A stretch of DNA of 64,000 bases from Ectobius pallidus (lineage: Eukaryota; Arthropoda; Insecta; Blattodea; Ectobiidae): the NCBI GenBank assembly GCA_964059195.1, contig CAXKWD010000007.1:58281163-58345162 (forward strand), in the 5' to 3' direction. The translations under genes were made by a program, and so were the position numbers. Below, piece by piece: positions 10,100 to 19,059 of this stretch (positions within the stretch are counted from its first letter, which is position 1; each line of letters opens with the position of its first letter). Under the pieces are notes generated by a model. It was given only the letters and a program-made list of their open reading frames with translations, was not told the origin of the DNA and made no database searches.

Positions 10100-10602
10100 C
10101 AATAGGTTATAAATACTGAATGATCTCTTCTAGTAATAAAAATTAATAATTAGGAATAGGATAAATACCTGTTAATGTAGTATTCAAATAGTAACTCATA
10201 ATTACATGACAATGTAACATAATGAAGGTAAATAAATAAGTATAAAATTTAGAACAGGAAAAGTAGATGAAGGTTCCTCCAGCCTTAGCAAGCTCACTCC
10301 ACCTACAAAACCCTAGCAACAGGGAACCAGAGTCAACCAAGCCGCTCTCCGAAAGATTGAGCCAGTCCTAACTGTTGCATGACCCTATTACCAGAATAAT
10401 TCAACACCTGTCCTAGTTCTACAGTACATGGAGATTTTAATGATTAAGTCATTTTTCCATAAGTCATCACTACATGAGGCCATTTGGTCCATATCATGTT
10501 TCACACTGTCACTATATGAACTCGTGGGTTTATCTGGCCGCAAATCCTCTAGCAGGCTATCTGAAATCAAGATAAATTAAAAATTTTGAAAAATAAAACT
10601 GC
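10100..10602 (-). other. LINE 3' UTR with exon-like open stretch
   Basis: This lies downstream of the LINE ORF2 stop on the minus strand and upstream of the BEL insertion point; the UTR continues at 3125-2866. Within it, TTATCTTGATTTCAG at about 10575-10561 resembles a splice acceptor and is followed by an open frame to 10388 (DSLLEDLRPDKPTSSYSDS...). No domain was recognised. It could be a fragment picked up by the LINE or simple chance. Confidence 0.45.
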
Positions 10603-13560
10603 TTATGAATGATTGTGGTCAAAGAATTCATCCATTGAATAAAAACAGTGGCTGTGAAGAAATTCACATACCTTTCTTTTAAATTTACATAGTGCAGGTA
10701 TTTCTTTAATGGATTGGGGTAAACCATTGTATAATTTGAGTCCTGTATATGTGAAGCTTTTCTCAAATAAGCTAGTTTTATGTGGTATACTCGCTAAATC
10801 ATTTTTATTTCTTGTATTATAGGAATGTACCTTTGAGTTTGTTTGGAATGAAGAAAGATTAGTTTTTACAAATATAAGTGTCTCTAATATGTAGATACAG
10901 GGGAAGGGTAATATATGAAGATCTTTATATAATTGCCTGCAGCTGGCTGTGTTGTTTGCTTTCATCATTATTCTTATAGCTCTTTTTTGTAATTTAAATA
11001 TAGCTTCATTGTTAGTTGAATTTCCCCAGAAGATTATTCCGTAAGTTAAGAGGGAGTGAAAGTAGGCATAATAGACTGAGCGTACTGTGTTTAGGCTGGA
11101 TACTTTCCTCACTGACCATAGGGCATAACAAATTTTACTCAAATTTTTCGAGAGGACATCAACATGCTTGAACCATTTAAGATTTTGATCAATCCATACC
11201 CCCAAGAATTTTGTTGAATCTACATAACTAATAGTTTTATCCTCATATGAGATGTTAGGAAATTCTGTATTCTTATTTTGTACATGCTGAAAGTTTATTG
11301 CAACTGTTTTCTCTTTGTTAACTATAAGTCTATTCCTTTCGAACCAGTTATGAAGTTTACTTATTGTTTCTGTCATATTAAGTCTAGCAATTTCATTGTT
11401 TTCACCTGTTAAAAGGATGCTGGTATCGTCTGCAAAAAGAGTTGTCTTTGTGTGATTTGACTGAATATCTAGATCATTAATGTAAATTAAAAACAATACC
11501 GGTCCAAGGATGGAACCTTGTGAAACCCCATACTTGATATACCTCTCACTTGACAGTACATTATTTATTATGTGTGTCCTTTCATCTTTGTGCACGATTT
11601 CTACAACTTGTTTGCGGTTTTCTAGATATGATTGGAACCATTTTAATGCTAATCCTCTTATTCCAAAAGTTTGAAGTTTGTTGAGTAAGATGTTATGATC
11701 TATTACATCGAATGCTTTTGATAAGTCTACAAATAGTCCTACACTAGTGTCGTTCCTATCAATGGCCTCATATACTTCTTGAAGAAAATCAATTATCGCA
11801 GTATTTGTGGATTTTCCCTGACAAAACCCGTGTTGTATATTAGTTAGGATATTATATTTCTTTATAAATGCTGTAAGTCTTGCATACATAACCTTTTCTA
11901 AGATTTTTGAGAAACCTGAGAGTAGAGATACTGGTCTATAATTCTCTATTTCCTCTTTGGATCCCTTTTTATACAGTGGCTTCACTTTTGCAATTTTTAA
12001 TTCATCTGGAAACTGACCACAGCTTAATGATAGATTTGCTATGTAACTTAATGGATGTACAATGTGTCTGTGGCAGTTTTTAATAACACTGTCCGAGACC
12101 TCATCTATTCCTGCTGATTTCTTATTCTTCAATCGCTTTATAATTGATGTGATTTCATTCACTGTTACTGGGTTTAAATAAATAGTATTTCGCTGTTGTG
12201 GAATATTACTGCTGTCTGAGTCTTGTGTTTGGGCAGTGAAAGTGTTACTTATGAGGTTATGTGCTATGTCTGTATAATAACTGTTGAACAATTCTGCTAT
12301 TTCTTTTGGATCTGATGATATAACACCGTTGTTATTGATTTTATGGTTTTTCTCCGTTTCCCTCCTTTTACCTATTTCATGCTTAATGATATTCCACATC
12401 GCTTTAGATTTATTATTTGATTGCAATATATGTTTGTAGTTCTGTAGTTTCTTTGCTTCCTCTAGTACTTTATTGTATATCTTTTTATACTGTTTATAAT
12501 ATATTTTGAATTCTCCTGTTATATTCCCCAATTTCATAATTTTACTGAGATATTTCAATCGTTTGCTAGATTCCTTAATGCCAGGGGTAATCCATTTATT
12601 TTTCTGTTCATGTAGTTTGACTTTAATTTTAGGGAATGCTGTTTCATAGTAGTAACTGAAAGTTTCTAAAAATTCTGCACAAGCTGAGTGAGGCGAGTTT
12701 TTGCTATAAACATTATCCCACGATTCTTTGTCAAGTAGATAGTTTAGATACTGGATATTAGTTTCTGTATATGGTCTACTAATCCTATAATGTGAGTTTA
12801 ATTTCTCTCTTTTTCTAAGGGACTCTTTAGAGTTTATCTCTATGACCTGCGCAAAGTGGTCTGAGAAACCAGTATCAATTACACTGGTTTTGTAATTCCA
12901 AGATGTTACATTAAGTATTACCTGATCAATTGCTGAACTAGTCCCATTACTTATTCTAGTTGGGGTCTCTATCACTGCCTGTAAGCCATATGAATTTAGG
13001 ACTGGCGTTAGTTGATTGGTTATGGTAGTAGGCCTACTTAGAAAATCTATGTTTAGATCGCCAACTATAATAATGTTTTTATTATTATTATGTAGAGAAT
13101 TAATTATGGAATCTAACCTGTTTATCAATATGTGGCAATCACTACTAGGGGATCTGTATATGCAAATTACGATTGTCTTCAACTGTGGCAGCTCCACCAT
13201 ACAGGCCTCAAAGTGTTCCTCAATATTTAAATTTTGAAATTTCTCATATTCTTTGGCTTCTACAGTGTTTCTAACATAAATGCATGAACCTCCACATTTC
13301 TTTCTGGTCCTACAATATTTGGCAAGTAACGAAAAATTCTCGAAATTTATGTATTCAAACTCTTCTTCCTTTATCCAATGTTCTGTGAAGCATAATAAAT
13401 CTAAGTTGGGAAATTCATGTGATAGTAAAACCTCAAAATTTAGTTTTTTGTTTTTCAGACTTTGTACATTTTGGTGGAAAATTTTTAGGCCTATAGGTTT
13501 ATGCTTACCCTGAACATTTGCTGAAATATCTGCACTATGGTTTCTTACTGGCCTAAAAAA
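10603..13560 (-). CDS. LINE ORF2: endonuclease and reverse transcriptase
   Basis: The frame is open from the codon after TGA (13563-13561) to 10603, about 985 codons. The first ATG is only at 13200, far inside the endonuclease, so ORF2 has no usable start at its beginning. The apurinic-type endonuclease runs HQNVQSLKNK (about 13470), CFTEHW, GGSCIYVR, CIYRSPSS and VGDLNIDF (about 13065). The reverse transcriptase has NYRPVSLLSGFSKILEK, GLFVDLSKAFDVIDH, GVSQGSILGPVLF and the catalytic FADD in LFADDTSIL (about 11440). No internal stop or frameshift was seen. The open frame overlaps the end of ORF1 by only about 16 bases, which are occupied by a T TTT TTA heptamer, so ORF2 is probably made by -1 frameshifting from ORF1. 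The clade is CR1-group/Jockey-like; the family is not named. Confidence 0.9.
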   Translation of the reverse strand, partial: FFRPVRNHSADISANVQGKHKPIGLKIFHQNVQSLKNKKLNFEVLLSHEFPNLDLLCFTEHWIKEEEFEYINFENFSLLAKYCRTRKKCGGSCIYVRNTVEAKEYEKFQNLNIEEHFEACMVELPQLKTIVICIYRSPSSDCHILINRLDSIINSLHNNNKNIIIVGDLNIDFLSRPTTITNQLTPVLNSYGLQAVIETPTRISNGTSSAIDQVILNVTSWNYKTSVIDTGFSDHFAQVIEINSKESLRKREKLNSHYRISRPYTETNIQYLNYLLDKESWDNVYSKNSPHSACAEFLETFSYYYETAFPKIKVKLHEQKNKWITPGIKESSKRLKYLSKIMKLGNITGEFKIYYKQYKKIYNKVLEEAKKLQNYKHILQSNNKSKAMWNIIKHEIGKRRETEKNHKINNNGVISSDPKEIAELFNSYYTDIAHNLISNTFTAQTQDSDSSNIPQQRNTIYLNPVTVNEITSIIKRLKNKKSAGIDEVSDSVIKNCHRHIVHPLSYIANLSLSCGQFPDELKIAKVKPLYKKGSKEEIENYRPVSLLSGFSKILEKVMYARLTAFIKKYNILTNIQHGFCQGKSTNTAIIDFLQEVYEAIDRNDTSVGLFVDLSKAFDVIDHNILLNKLQTFGIRGLALKWFQSYLENRKQVVEIVHKDERTHIINNVLSSERYIKYGVSQGSILGPVLFLIYINDLDIQSNHTKTTLFADDTSILLTGENNEIARLNMTETISKLHNWFERNRLIVNKEKTVAINFQHVQNKNTEFPNISYEDKTISYVDSTKFLGVWIDQNLKWFKHVDVLSKNLSKICYALWSVRKVSSLNTVRSVYYAYFHSLLTYGIIFWGNSTNNEAIFKLQKRAIRIMMKANNTASCRQLYKDLHILPFPCIYILETLIFVKTNLSSFQTNSKVHSYNTRNKNDLASIPHKTSLFEKSFTYTGLKLYNGLPQSIKEIPALCKFKRKVCEFLHSHCFYSMDEFFDHNHS
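13482..13559 (-). other. Inverted repeat spanning the ORF1/ORF2 junction
   Basis: TTTTTAGGCC (13559-13550 on minus) is perfectly complementary to GGCCTAAAAA (13491-13482), giving a possible 10-bp stem with a loop of about 58 nt. The 5' arm includes most of the slippery heptamer, so the fold would mask it rather than follow it as a normal stimulatory stem. AGGCCT palindromes are frequent in this genome, so chance is possible. Confidence 0.45.
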
Positions 13561-14429
13561 TCAACACTTAGCTTTTGAGGTGGCCTCCTATTTCTTCCTG
13601 AGGTGCGAAGTCCAGATGCTCCATTATCTTGTTCCACTTCTGGTACGGGTACGCCTACTTCGTGTGTATGCCTGGCTTCATTCTCCATTACTGTACCAAC
13701 AGGTGTTCCTGGTTCCTCTTCTTCCTCGGTAGGGCTAGCTCTATCTTCGACGATATCTTCATGTGGTTCATGAGGCTCCTCTTCTTGGTCTTCAACTTGC
13801 TCGGGGGTTTTCCATTTCATCTTTATAGGGCCTTTCCCCTTGTTTGATGTCCAGAACTGCATTGTGATTTCATTTGCAATTTTTCCGGCCATTTCTGCTT
13901 TCCCTCTTGACTTCATATGTAGTCCATGTTTCGTAAATTTACTTCTGTCCATGTGTATATCCAATACCACTACGTGATCCAGAGTTTTCAACCGTTTCTG
14001 TAGTTTCCGATTGAAGTCGCGCACTTCTGTATTTACGCGGGATTCCTTTGTTAGGTCATGTCTGTGGGGTGCTTTCATTATGATGATGTTCGTATTATTG
14101 CGCCTATTCGCAAAATCTACTATTCGCTTAATTGCGTCACTTCCGTTATTCGTGCTGATATCATTTGTGCCTCCCCAAACAATTACTGCGTCTTCCTTCG
14201 TCAGACATGATATCTCTTCATTTGCACTGTTGACGATCTCTCGAGAAGGTGCTCCAGGTTTCACAAAGCCTGTAACTTCGCAAGATATCCTCAAGTAGTC
14301 TTTAATGTTTTCTGCACATTGTCTTGCGTGGCTGTCTCCTATTACAACTATCTTCTTTTGCCCGGTCGTTCGTGGTTTGGGACATTTACAATTGTGAAAC
14401 CCCGCAACACGCGGCGTAATATTGCAGTA
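13545..14429 (-). CDS. LINE ORF1 with SGNH esterase domain, N-terminus missing
   Basis: The frame is open from just after TGA (14432-14430) to TAA 13545-13547, 294 codons, without an ATG near its start. It contains an SGNH/GDSL hydrolase domain: block I VVIGDSHARQC (about 14344), the Gly of the second block near FVKPGAP, block III GGTNDIS (about 14175) and block V K-H-G-L-H (about 13925). An esterase domain in ORF1 is known for CR1 and L2 LINEs. Upstream is a Cys/His cluster, FHNCKCPKP, possibly the end of a zinc finger. The C-terminus is acidic (EDQEEEPHEPHED) and then basic (GRNRRPPQKL). The true N-terminus is probably lost through a frameshift near 14430. Its last codons overlap the start of ORF2 at the slippery heptamer. 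Confidence 0.8.
   Translation of the reverse strand, partial: YCNITPRVAGFHNCKCPKPRTTGQKKIVVIGDSHARQCAENIKDYLRISCEVTGFVKPGAPSREIVNSANEEISCLTKEDAVIVWGGTNDISTNNGSDAIKRIVDFANRRNNTNIIIMKAPHRHDLTKESRVNTEVRDFNRKLQKRLKTLDHVVVLDIHMDRSKFTKHGLHMKSRGKAEMAGKIANEITMQFWTSNKGKGPIKMKWKTPEQVEDQEEEPHEPHEDIVEDRASPTEEEEEPGTPVGTVMENEARHTHEVGVPVPEVEQDNGASGLRTSGRNRRPPQKLSVDFLGQ
13554..13560 (-). promoter_or_regulatory. Candidate -1 frameshift site T TTT TTA
   Basis: In the ORF1 frame the end reads GAT TTT TTA GGC CAG TAA. The heptamer T TTT TTA is in the zero-frame phase needed for -1 slippage. Slipping one base back makes the next codon AGG (13554-13552), which lies exactly in the ORF2 frame (13554 minus 13200 is 354, a multiple of 3). 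ORF2 is closed by TGA at 13563-13561, directly upstream, so the two frames overlap only over this site. Confidence 0.7.
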
Positions 14430-14993
14430 TCACAATAGATTAGATTTGATCAAATTAGAAAAAGACAAATACCGGGATCCAGAATCCTACTATCAGAATT
14501 ATATGTGAATGTCACCTTGTTGTAAATCACTCGTCCTCATACAGCATAAATGAATTTTCAATGCCAGAAGAAGTATTTTCAACAGAGCCTCTAATGCTCG
14601 GTAATTAACTTTGAAGTTGAGGTTAGTTTTAGCTTAGTTTTATAATGTGGAACACATAACCTTCTTTTCAAAGAAAGGGATATAAATAAATTTTATAGGC
14701 TGAGAACAGCAATTTTAATTTCTTGAACACGTCTTGAAATAAATGGAAACCATACAGAAATCTAATTAAATGTAGTATCGCTCCCCGTAAATTGCTCTGA
14801 CTGTGGTCGCCATTGAAAAAAAAACACAAACACACACAAAATATTTTCGACTTCCGCTCATCTCAGCTGATGTCGCGTTGCCACGTTTTTCCGCAGAAAT
14901 GCTGACTTGCCATGTCGAATGTCGTGTCACTGCTTTAAATCGCTACAGTTTCGCCGCAGCAAACTAAAGTGTAAAGAAGAACGGCTGATAGCC
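14430..14993 (-). other. Presumed LINE 5' region
   Basis: This lies between the broken start of ORF1 and the inferred 5' end of the LINE. All three minus frames carry stops. It has an A-run and CACA tract at 14815-14840. No promoter element could be identified with confidence. Confidence 0.4.
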
Positions 14994-15008
14994 CATGCAG
15001 CAAAACCC

Positions 15009-15354
15009 GTAAAGCCAGATCTGACTTCGCTTCACCACCGCTGCAGACCATACAGCGATGCTGCAACAGCTGTAGAGCGCTTTACATTCGCTTTAAAAAG
15101 AATGCAAAGTTCACCACCGCTGCACCGACTGCGAGCAAGTAGAAAAAAGCAACATTGCCAAATTCTCAATTCGATACTTTTCAATTACTAAAATGTAACA
15201 ATTACTCAAAAGTAACGATTACAATTTTATTTCCAGAAGTAAATTACCAGTAAAAATTACATTTTAAAAAAAGTAACGATTACAAGTAAATGGGACCAAA
15301 AAAGGAATCGTTACTGTAATCCGATTACTTTCACTCAATTACTTCCCATCACTG
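15009..15354. other. Right part of hAT element
   Basis: Non-coding hAT sequence. From 15181 it is rich in GTAACGATTAC/AATTACT motifs that mirror the left end (1140-1400) and finish in the CCCATCACTG terminus. Confidence 0.6.
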
Positions 15355-15516
15355 TACATTAACAAGCTCCCATGCATCATTGTCCTCGAACGACTGCAGT
15401 TCTTCTTTCATAGCTTGCTTCCACTGCTCAGCTTCAGGACCTTGCAGTGCATCTGAGAAATCAAGTTCCTCCACATCTTGAGCTGAACTGGAAACACAAA
15501 TGTTTGAATATCCAAA

Positions 15517-15939
15517 TCACTGGGGAGAATATCCATATCGCTGGGGAGGTCTTCTTGTCCTAGGGCCTTCTACCACCACTGTGTTGTCAATCACTTCACT
15601 GTCTGAAATTAAAGTATCTAAGGGGTCATTGCCATCTTCATTCTCAGAATTAGTACATGCTGATAAGCTTTGACATGGACTGGTCAGAGATTCATCAGAA
15701 CATTCCCCCACTGAATCTCTGCATTCTTCATTGCAGTTCAAGGGTTCTGAGAAGTTTTCTGAATTTTCCACCACTGAAACTCTCTTCATTTCATCAGCTT
15801 CTGGTACCTCTTCATTCACAGTGTTCACAGTGTTTTCTACATCAGGATTCTCTATACCTGTCCTATCTTCCATCACAATCACATCTCTGCTGATTGTGAT
15901 TGTATTCTTTCTAGGATCGTATAATCGATAGCCTTTCAC
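15517..15939 (-). pseudogene. Copia integrase C-end and linker
   Basis: Reads VKGYRLYDPRKNTITISRDV, the typical end of the Copia integrase region, followed by a long Glu/Ser/Asn-rich linker and PRTRRPPQRYGYSPQ, the usual basic stretch before reverse transcriptase. A stop separates it from the integrase frame at 15952-16251 and another from the reverse transcriptase start. Confidence 0.8.
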
Positions 15940-15951
15940 ATTTTCAGAAAA

Positions 15952-17149
15952 TCAAACTAGAATGTGTAGGTTTGCCTTTTTGTCCCACTTGAGCCTTCTT
16001 TCCATGGGAACATGGACCATTACAGGGCTTCCAAATAAGCGAATGTGACGTAAATCAGGTTTCTTGCCAAACCACCCTTCATATGGCGTTTTGTCATTAA
16101 CTCCAGTTGTCACCAACCTGTTCTTCAGATACACAGCTGTGCTCACTGCTTCCGCCCAGAATTTCTTCTCCAGCTTGGCATCGAACAACATGCATCTCAC
16201 TTTTTCAGCCACAGTCCTGTTAGCATGTTCACTGACTCCATTCTGTTCCATTTGATTTTTGGTGTATCACTCCTTCGTTTTTCAGGTAACTTTCAAATTC
16301 ACCACTGCAAAACTCACCTCCGTTGTTTGTCCGGAGAACCTTTATCTTTCTATTCTGCTGATTTTCAACCATCTTTTTAAATTCCTTGAACTTTTGGAAC
16401 ATCTCACTCTTGTGTTTCAGGAAGTAAGTGAAAGTCATGCGACAATAATCACCAATGAACAATAAGAAGTACTGAGCTCCTCCAATGGATTTTGTTTCCA
16501 TTGCACCACATACATCTACATGTATTATTTTCAATACTTCTGTACTCCGCTCACCAAAATGGGTAAATGGTAATCTCATCTGCTTGCCTTCACAGCAGGT
16601 CACACATGTCTCCTTTGTTGTGTCTGAGCTTGCAGGAAACGACACGCCCTCCACCAGGCCATTTCTCATTTTATTCAAATCTGAACTGTTTATATGTACT
16701 AGACTTCTGTGCCACATCTCTCCATTTACTGTTGCTGTAGCTGCTAACAAACATCCATCTTTGGTTTGAATATTCAGTTTGTAAACACCGTCTTTCAAGT
16801 CTGCTGTGGCCACCAAAACCTTCTTGTTGTTGCGAATATAGCAGTGATATGCTTCAAACACAACATCATTTCCATTTTTTATCAGTTCACTTACAGATAA
16901 CAAATTGGTCATTAAACTTGGCACACATAGAACATTTTTGACTGTGATATCATAGTCAATATTTGTGGTTATGTCTACATCTCCTGAGCACATTACTGGC
17001 ACTTTCAAGTCGTTAGCCACTATTATTTCTGGTAATGCCGGCGAAAAATCAACGTTCTTCAACCATTCCTTATTCACTGTCATGTGTGCACTCTCACCTG
17101 AATCAATATACCACTCATTTTTGCTGTATTTTCCATTCAAGAAAACCAC
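15952..17149 (-). pseudogene. Copia protease and integrase
   Basis: Two overlapping minus frames (17149-16229 and 16251-15952) joined by a frameshift around 16240. The protease motif is WYIDSGESAHMT, with DSG intact. A GAG-pre-integrase domain follows (MWHRSLVHINSSDLNKMRNG, then CVTCCEGKQ). The integrase core has Asp in IHVDVCGAME but LRTNNGGEF where the family has D-N-G-G-E-F, so the second catalytic Asp is replaced by Asn. The second frame supplies NGVSEHANRTV with the catalytic Glu region, then AVYLKNRL and TPYEGWFGKKP. Usual Copia order; inactive by the D-to-N change and frameshifts. Confidence 0.85.
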
Positions 17150-17162
17150 ATTGAGAGCATTT

Positions 17163-17826
17163 GATATCTTCTTGTCATTTTACTCCAACAATGGACATTT
17201 GTTTCGATAATGTCCTGGTTGTTTACATTTGTAGCAGGTTATGATTTTTTCTCCTTTCATCTGTGAAGTCTCGTTCTTGCTTCCATGTTTTTTCTTGAAA
17301 CTTTTCACGGCAAATGCAGCGCCATGTGTCTAAATTCGAAACTTCCATATCTAGCAATTTCAATTTGATCACATCTGTGGTAATCTGAATTCCGGAATGT
17401 TCAACTGCCATTATCATTGATGAAAATCTTTCTGGCAACCCTGCTAATAACAATGACCCCACCCATTTGTCATTGATTGTAAATCCTGTGCCATTTAGTC
17501 TCTGTGCAGTGTCAACTACTTGCTTAACATACGTGGTCATTGTGTTACAGTTTTCTAGTTGAATTGAAATCAAGTTTCGAAGTAGCATTATCTTTCTTGC
17601 ATACCCCGAGTCATCAAACATAGACTTCAACTTGTCCCACAACTCTTGAGGCGTAGCTGTATTCTTAATGTGCACATACAATCCGGGATCTATAGTCAGT
17701 ATTAACTTTGCCTTGGTTTTTGCGTCATCACTTGGCTTTGTTTCTGCACCAGAAACAGGCTTTATGTATTGAACCATGCCTTCCAGCACCAACAAGTTTA
17801 CTGCCGCAAAACTCCATAATTTTCAC
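17163..17826 (-). pseudogene. Copia gag with zinc knuckle
   Basis: The main frame (17795-17223) carries a UBN2-type gag domain: LVLEGMVQYIKP, ELWDKLKSMFDDSG, TTYVKQVVDTAQRLNGTG and LLLAGLPERFSSMI. A frameshift near 17340 moves the reading to the frame with the CCHC knuckle CYKCKQPGHYRNKCP, followed by a TAA before the protease. Coding similarity extends upstream of 17795 to about 17826 (WSFAAVNLL). Confidence 0.8.
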
Positions 17827-17931
17827 GCCCTTTTAGCTATGGCACACTCAAAATGTAGTTCACAGCCATCGTCCACAGTAACACCACAATATTTTCAACT
17901 GTAATTATTCTGAATTACTGAAAATACCGCA

Positions 17932-17946
17932 CCTGTGCCCATAACC
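17932..17946 (-). other. Copia primer binding site
   Basis: GGTTATGGGCACAGG on the minus strand closely resembles the primer site used by many insect Copia elements (complementary to an internal half of initiator tRNA-Met). It lies three bases after a CA that would end the 5' LTR at 17950. Confidence 0.65.
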
Positions 17947-17950
17947 TAAT

Positions 17951-19059
17951 GAGACATGCTGGTTTACCGCCAATGACTAACTGTCTTTTATTTAACACTT
18001 AGTTATACAAGCAAAAACACAGATGGCATTACTAGTTTCGATACACTAAGGAATAACATATTTAAGTCATCGGAATGTGTATTTGTCTATGGATTAAACT
18101 ATGAAAGATTGCAAACTGGTGAGGTTTTGGATTGAAATTGTTGTGTTTAATATAGTTGTCAACATGTGTGGGTTTCCTTTAAATAAATTACTATTATTCA
18201 TATTTTTATAAGGTATTGATTTCTGTTAAATAATTCTACATCGAAGATATACGCCTGTTATTGCATTTTATCTCAGTAAATGTGAATTTAATAAAGAAAT
18301 ATGTTTTGCTAAAAATGTGAACTTCAGTTCTCTACAACTTCCATAATTTTGTCCTATCCTCTACCATAGAGAATAGAAAATTGAAAATGGACATTAAGAA
18401 ACAATCCCCTAAGTATTTCTTATAGAAAAGTGAATGCATCTGTTTAATTAGTTGAAATCGAAGTCAGAGCTATTTTTTCATTAACATTCTGAACAAATTT
18501 TTGTGAAAAATAACTCATAATTCATAATCAAGTACTGTAATAAGGCAAAATTATAGGGGAAGCTATAAAACCTAAACAAATTCTAGAATTATAATTTAAA
18601 ATACACTGCACTATTTATCTCCAGCTCACCAGCACAGACAGACAGATTATCATCAATCCAACATAAAATGTAATTTTTTAATGTTACTTCCATTTTAATT
18701 TTTTTCCACAGTTACAGTAATTACTGTATTTTTCTTGTATTGCCTATATGTGTGTAACTAAAAGTGACAAATAGCAAGATATTAAAATTTTCCTGGGATA
18801 GTGAGATGAAAGTGTTAAGAAATGAACAATCCAGTAGAAACCAGACTGTCCAGTCACTATTTTTCTGAGTAGAACTTCTTGGGCAGTGTATATCAGTAGC
18901 CTACTATAAATAATAGACTGGTGTAGTACCGGTACTATTTATACATTCCACTGCAGATAAACTGTGAATAATTCTATTTAGCAACAGGCACTTAGCCAGA
19001 ACTTGTTTTGGGGGGTTCTAGTTTTTCCTAAATGGTCACACCAATATATGTATACAGTA
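17951..19059. other. Copia 5' LTR remnant and intronic DNA
   Basis: The first 100-150 bases should be Copia 5' LTR on the minus strand: an AATAAA at about 17990 fits its polyadenylation signal. The outer LTR boundary could not be set because the partner LTR is not in the window. The rest (about 18100-19059) is AT-rich, with no gene or repeat recognised. Confidence 0.5.

Larger units (their letters stand above)
2840..14993 (-). mobile_element. CR1-group LINE, near full length, split by BEL element
   Basis: The minus-strand non-LTR retrotransposon carries ORF1 (13545-14429), ORF2 (10603-13560), a 3' UTR (10100-10602 plus 2866-3125) and a 3' tail of AAATC-type repeats (about 2840-2865). A likely target duplication, CATGTAGCAAAACCC (2825-2839) and CATGCAGCAAAACCC (14994-15008), matches at 14 of 15 positions and defines the ends. 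Without the BEL insertion the LINE is about 5.18 kb, a normal full length for CR1/L2-type LINEs. The 5' boundary rests only on that imperfect duplication; 14430-14993 has no clear coding sequence and is presumed 5' UTR plus broken ORF1 start. Confidence 0.6.
1134..15354. mobile_element. Non-autonomous hAT element carrying nested transposons
   Basis: Terminal inverted repeats CAGTGATGGGAA (1134-1145) and TTCCCATCACTG (15343-15354) are flanked by an exact 8-bp duplication TACATTAA (1126-1133 and 15355-15362), the hAT signature. Removing the 14.2-kb insert restores a continuous Copia reading frame, which independently proves the boundaries. Subterminal DNA is rich in AATTAC and GTAATT motifs on both sides. 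No hAT transposase is visible. After subtracting the nested Helitron and LINE (with BEL), about 1.0 kb of hAT remains (1134-1632, 2683-2839, 15009-15354), so it is a MITE-like derivative grown by later insertions. Confidence 0.85.
15355..17950 (-). mobile_element. Copia LTR retrotransposon, decayed
   Basis: Read on the minus strand: LTR end CA at 17951-17950, primer binding site GGTTATGGGCACAGG (17946-17932), gag (about 17826-17163), protease, integrase, a linker and the first codons of reverse transcriptase (15530-15363, continued at 1133-1096 beyond the hAT). The 3' half is absent from the window. Several frameshifts and stops, and an Asn in place of an integrase Asp, mean it is dead. It lies upstream of the anoctamin exon at 20250, in antisense orientation, possibly in another intron of that gene. 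Confidence 0.85.

Noticed and set aside
13545..13560. Stop-reinitiation as the way ORF2 is translated
   Set aside because: Kept only as an alternative: there is no ATG or TAATG-type overlap near the ORF1 stop and the first ORF2 ATG is 350 bases downstream, inside the endonuclease.
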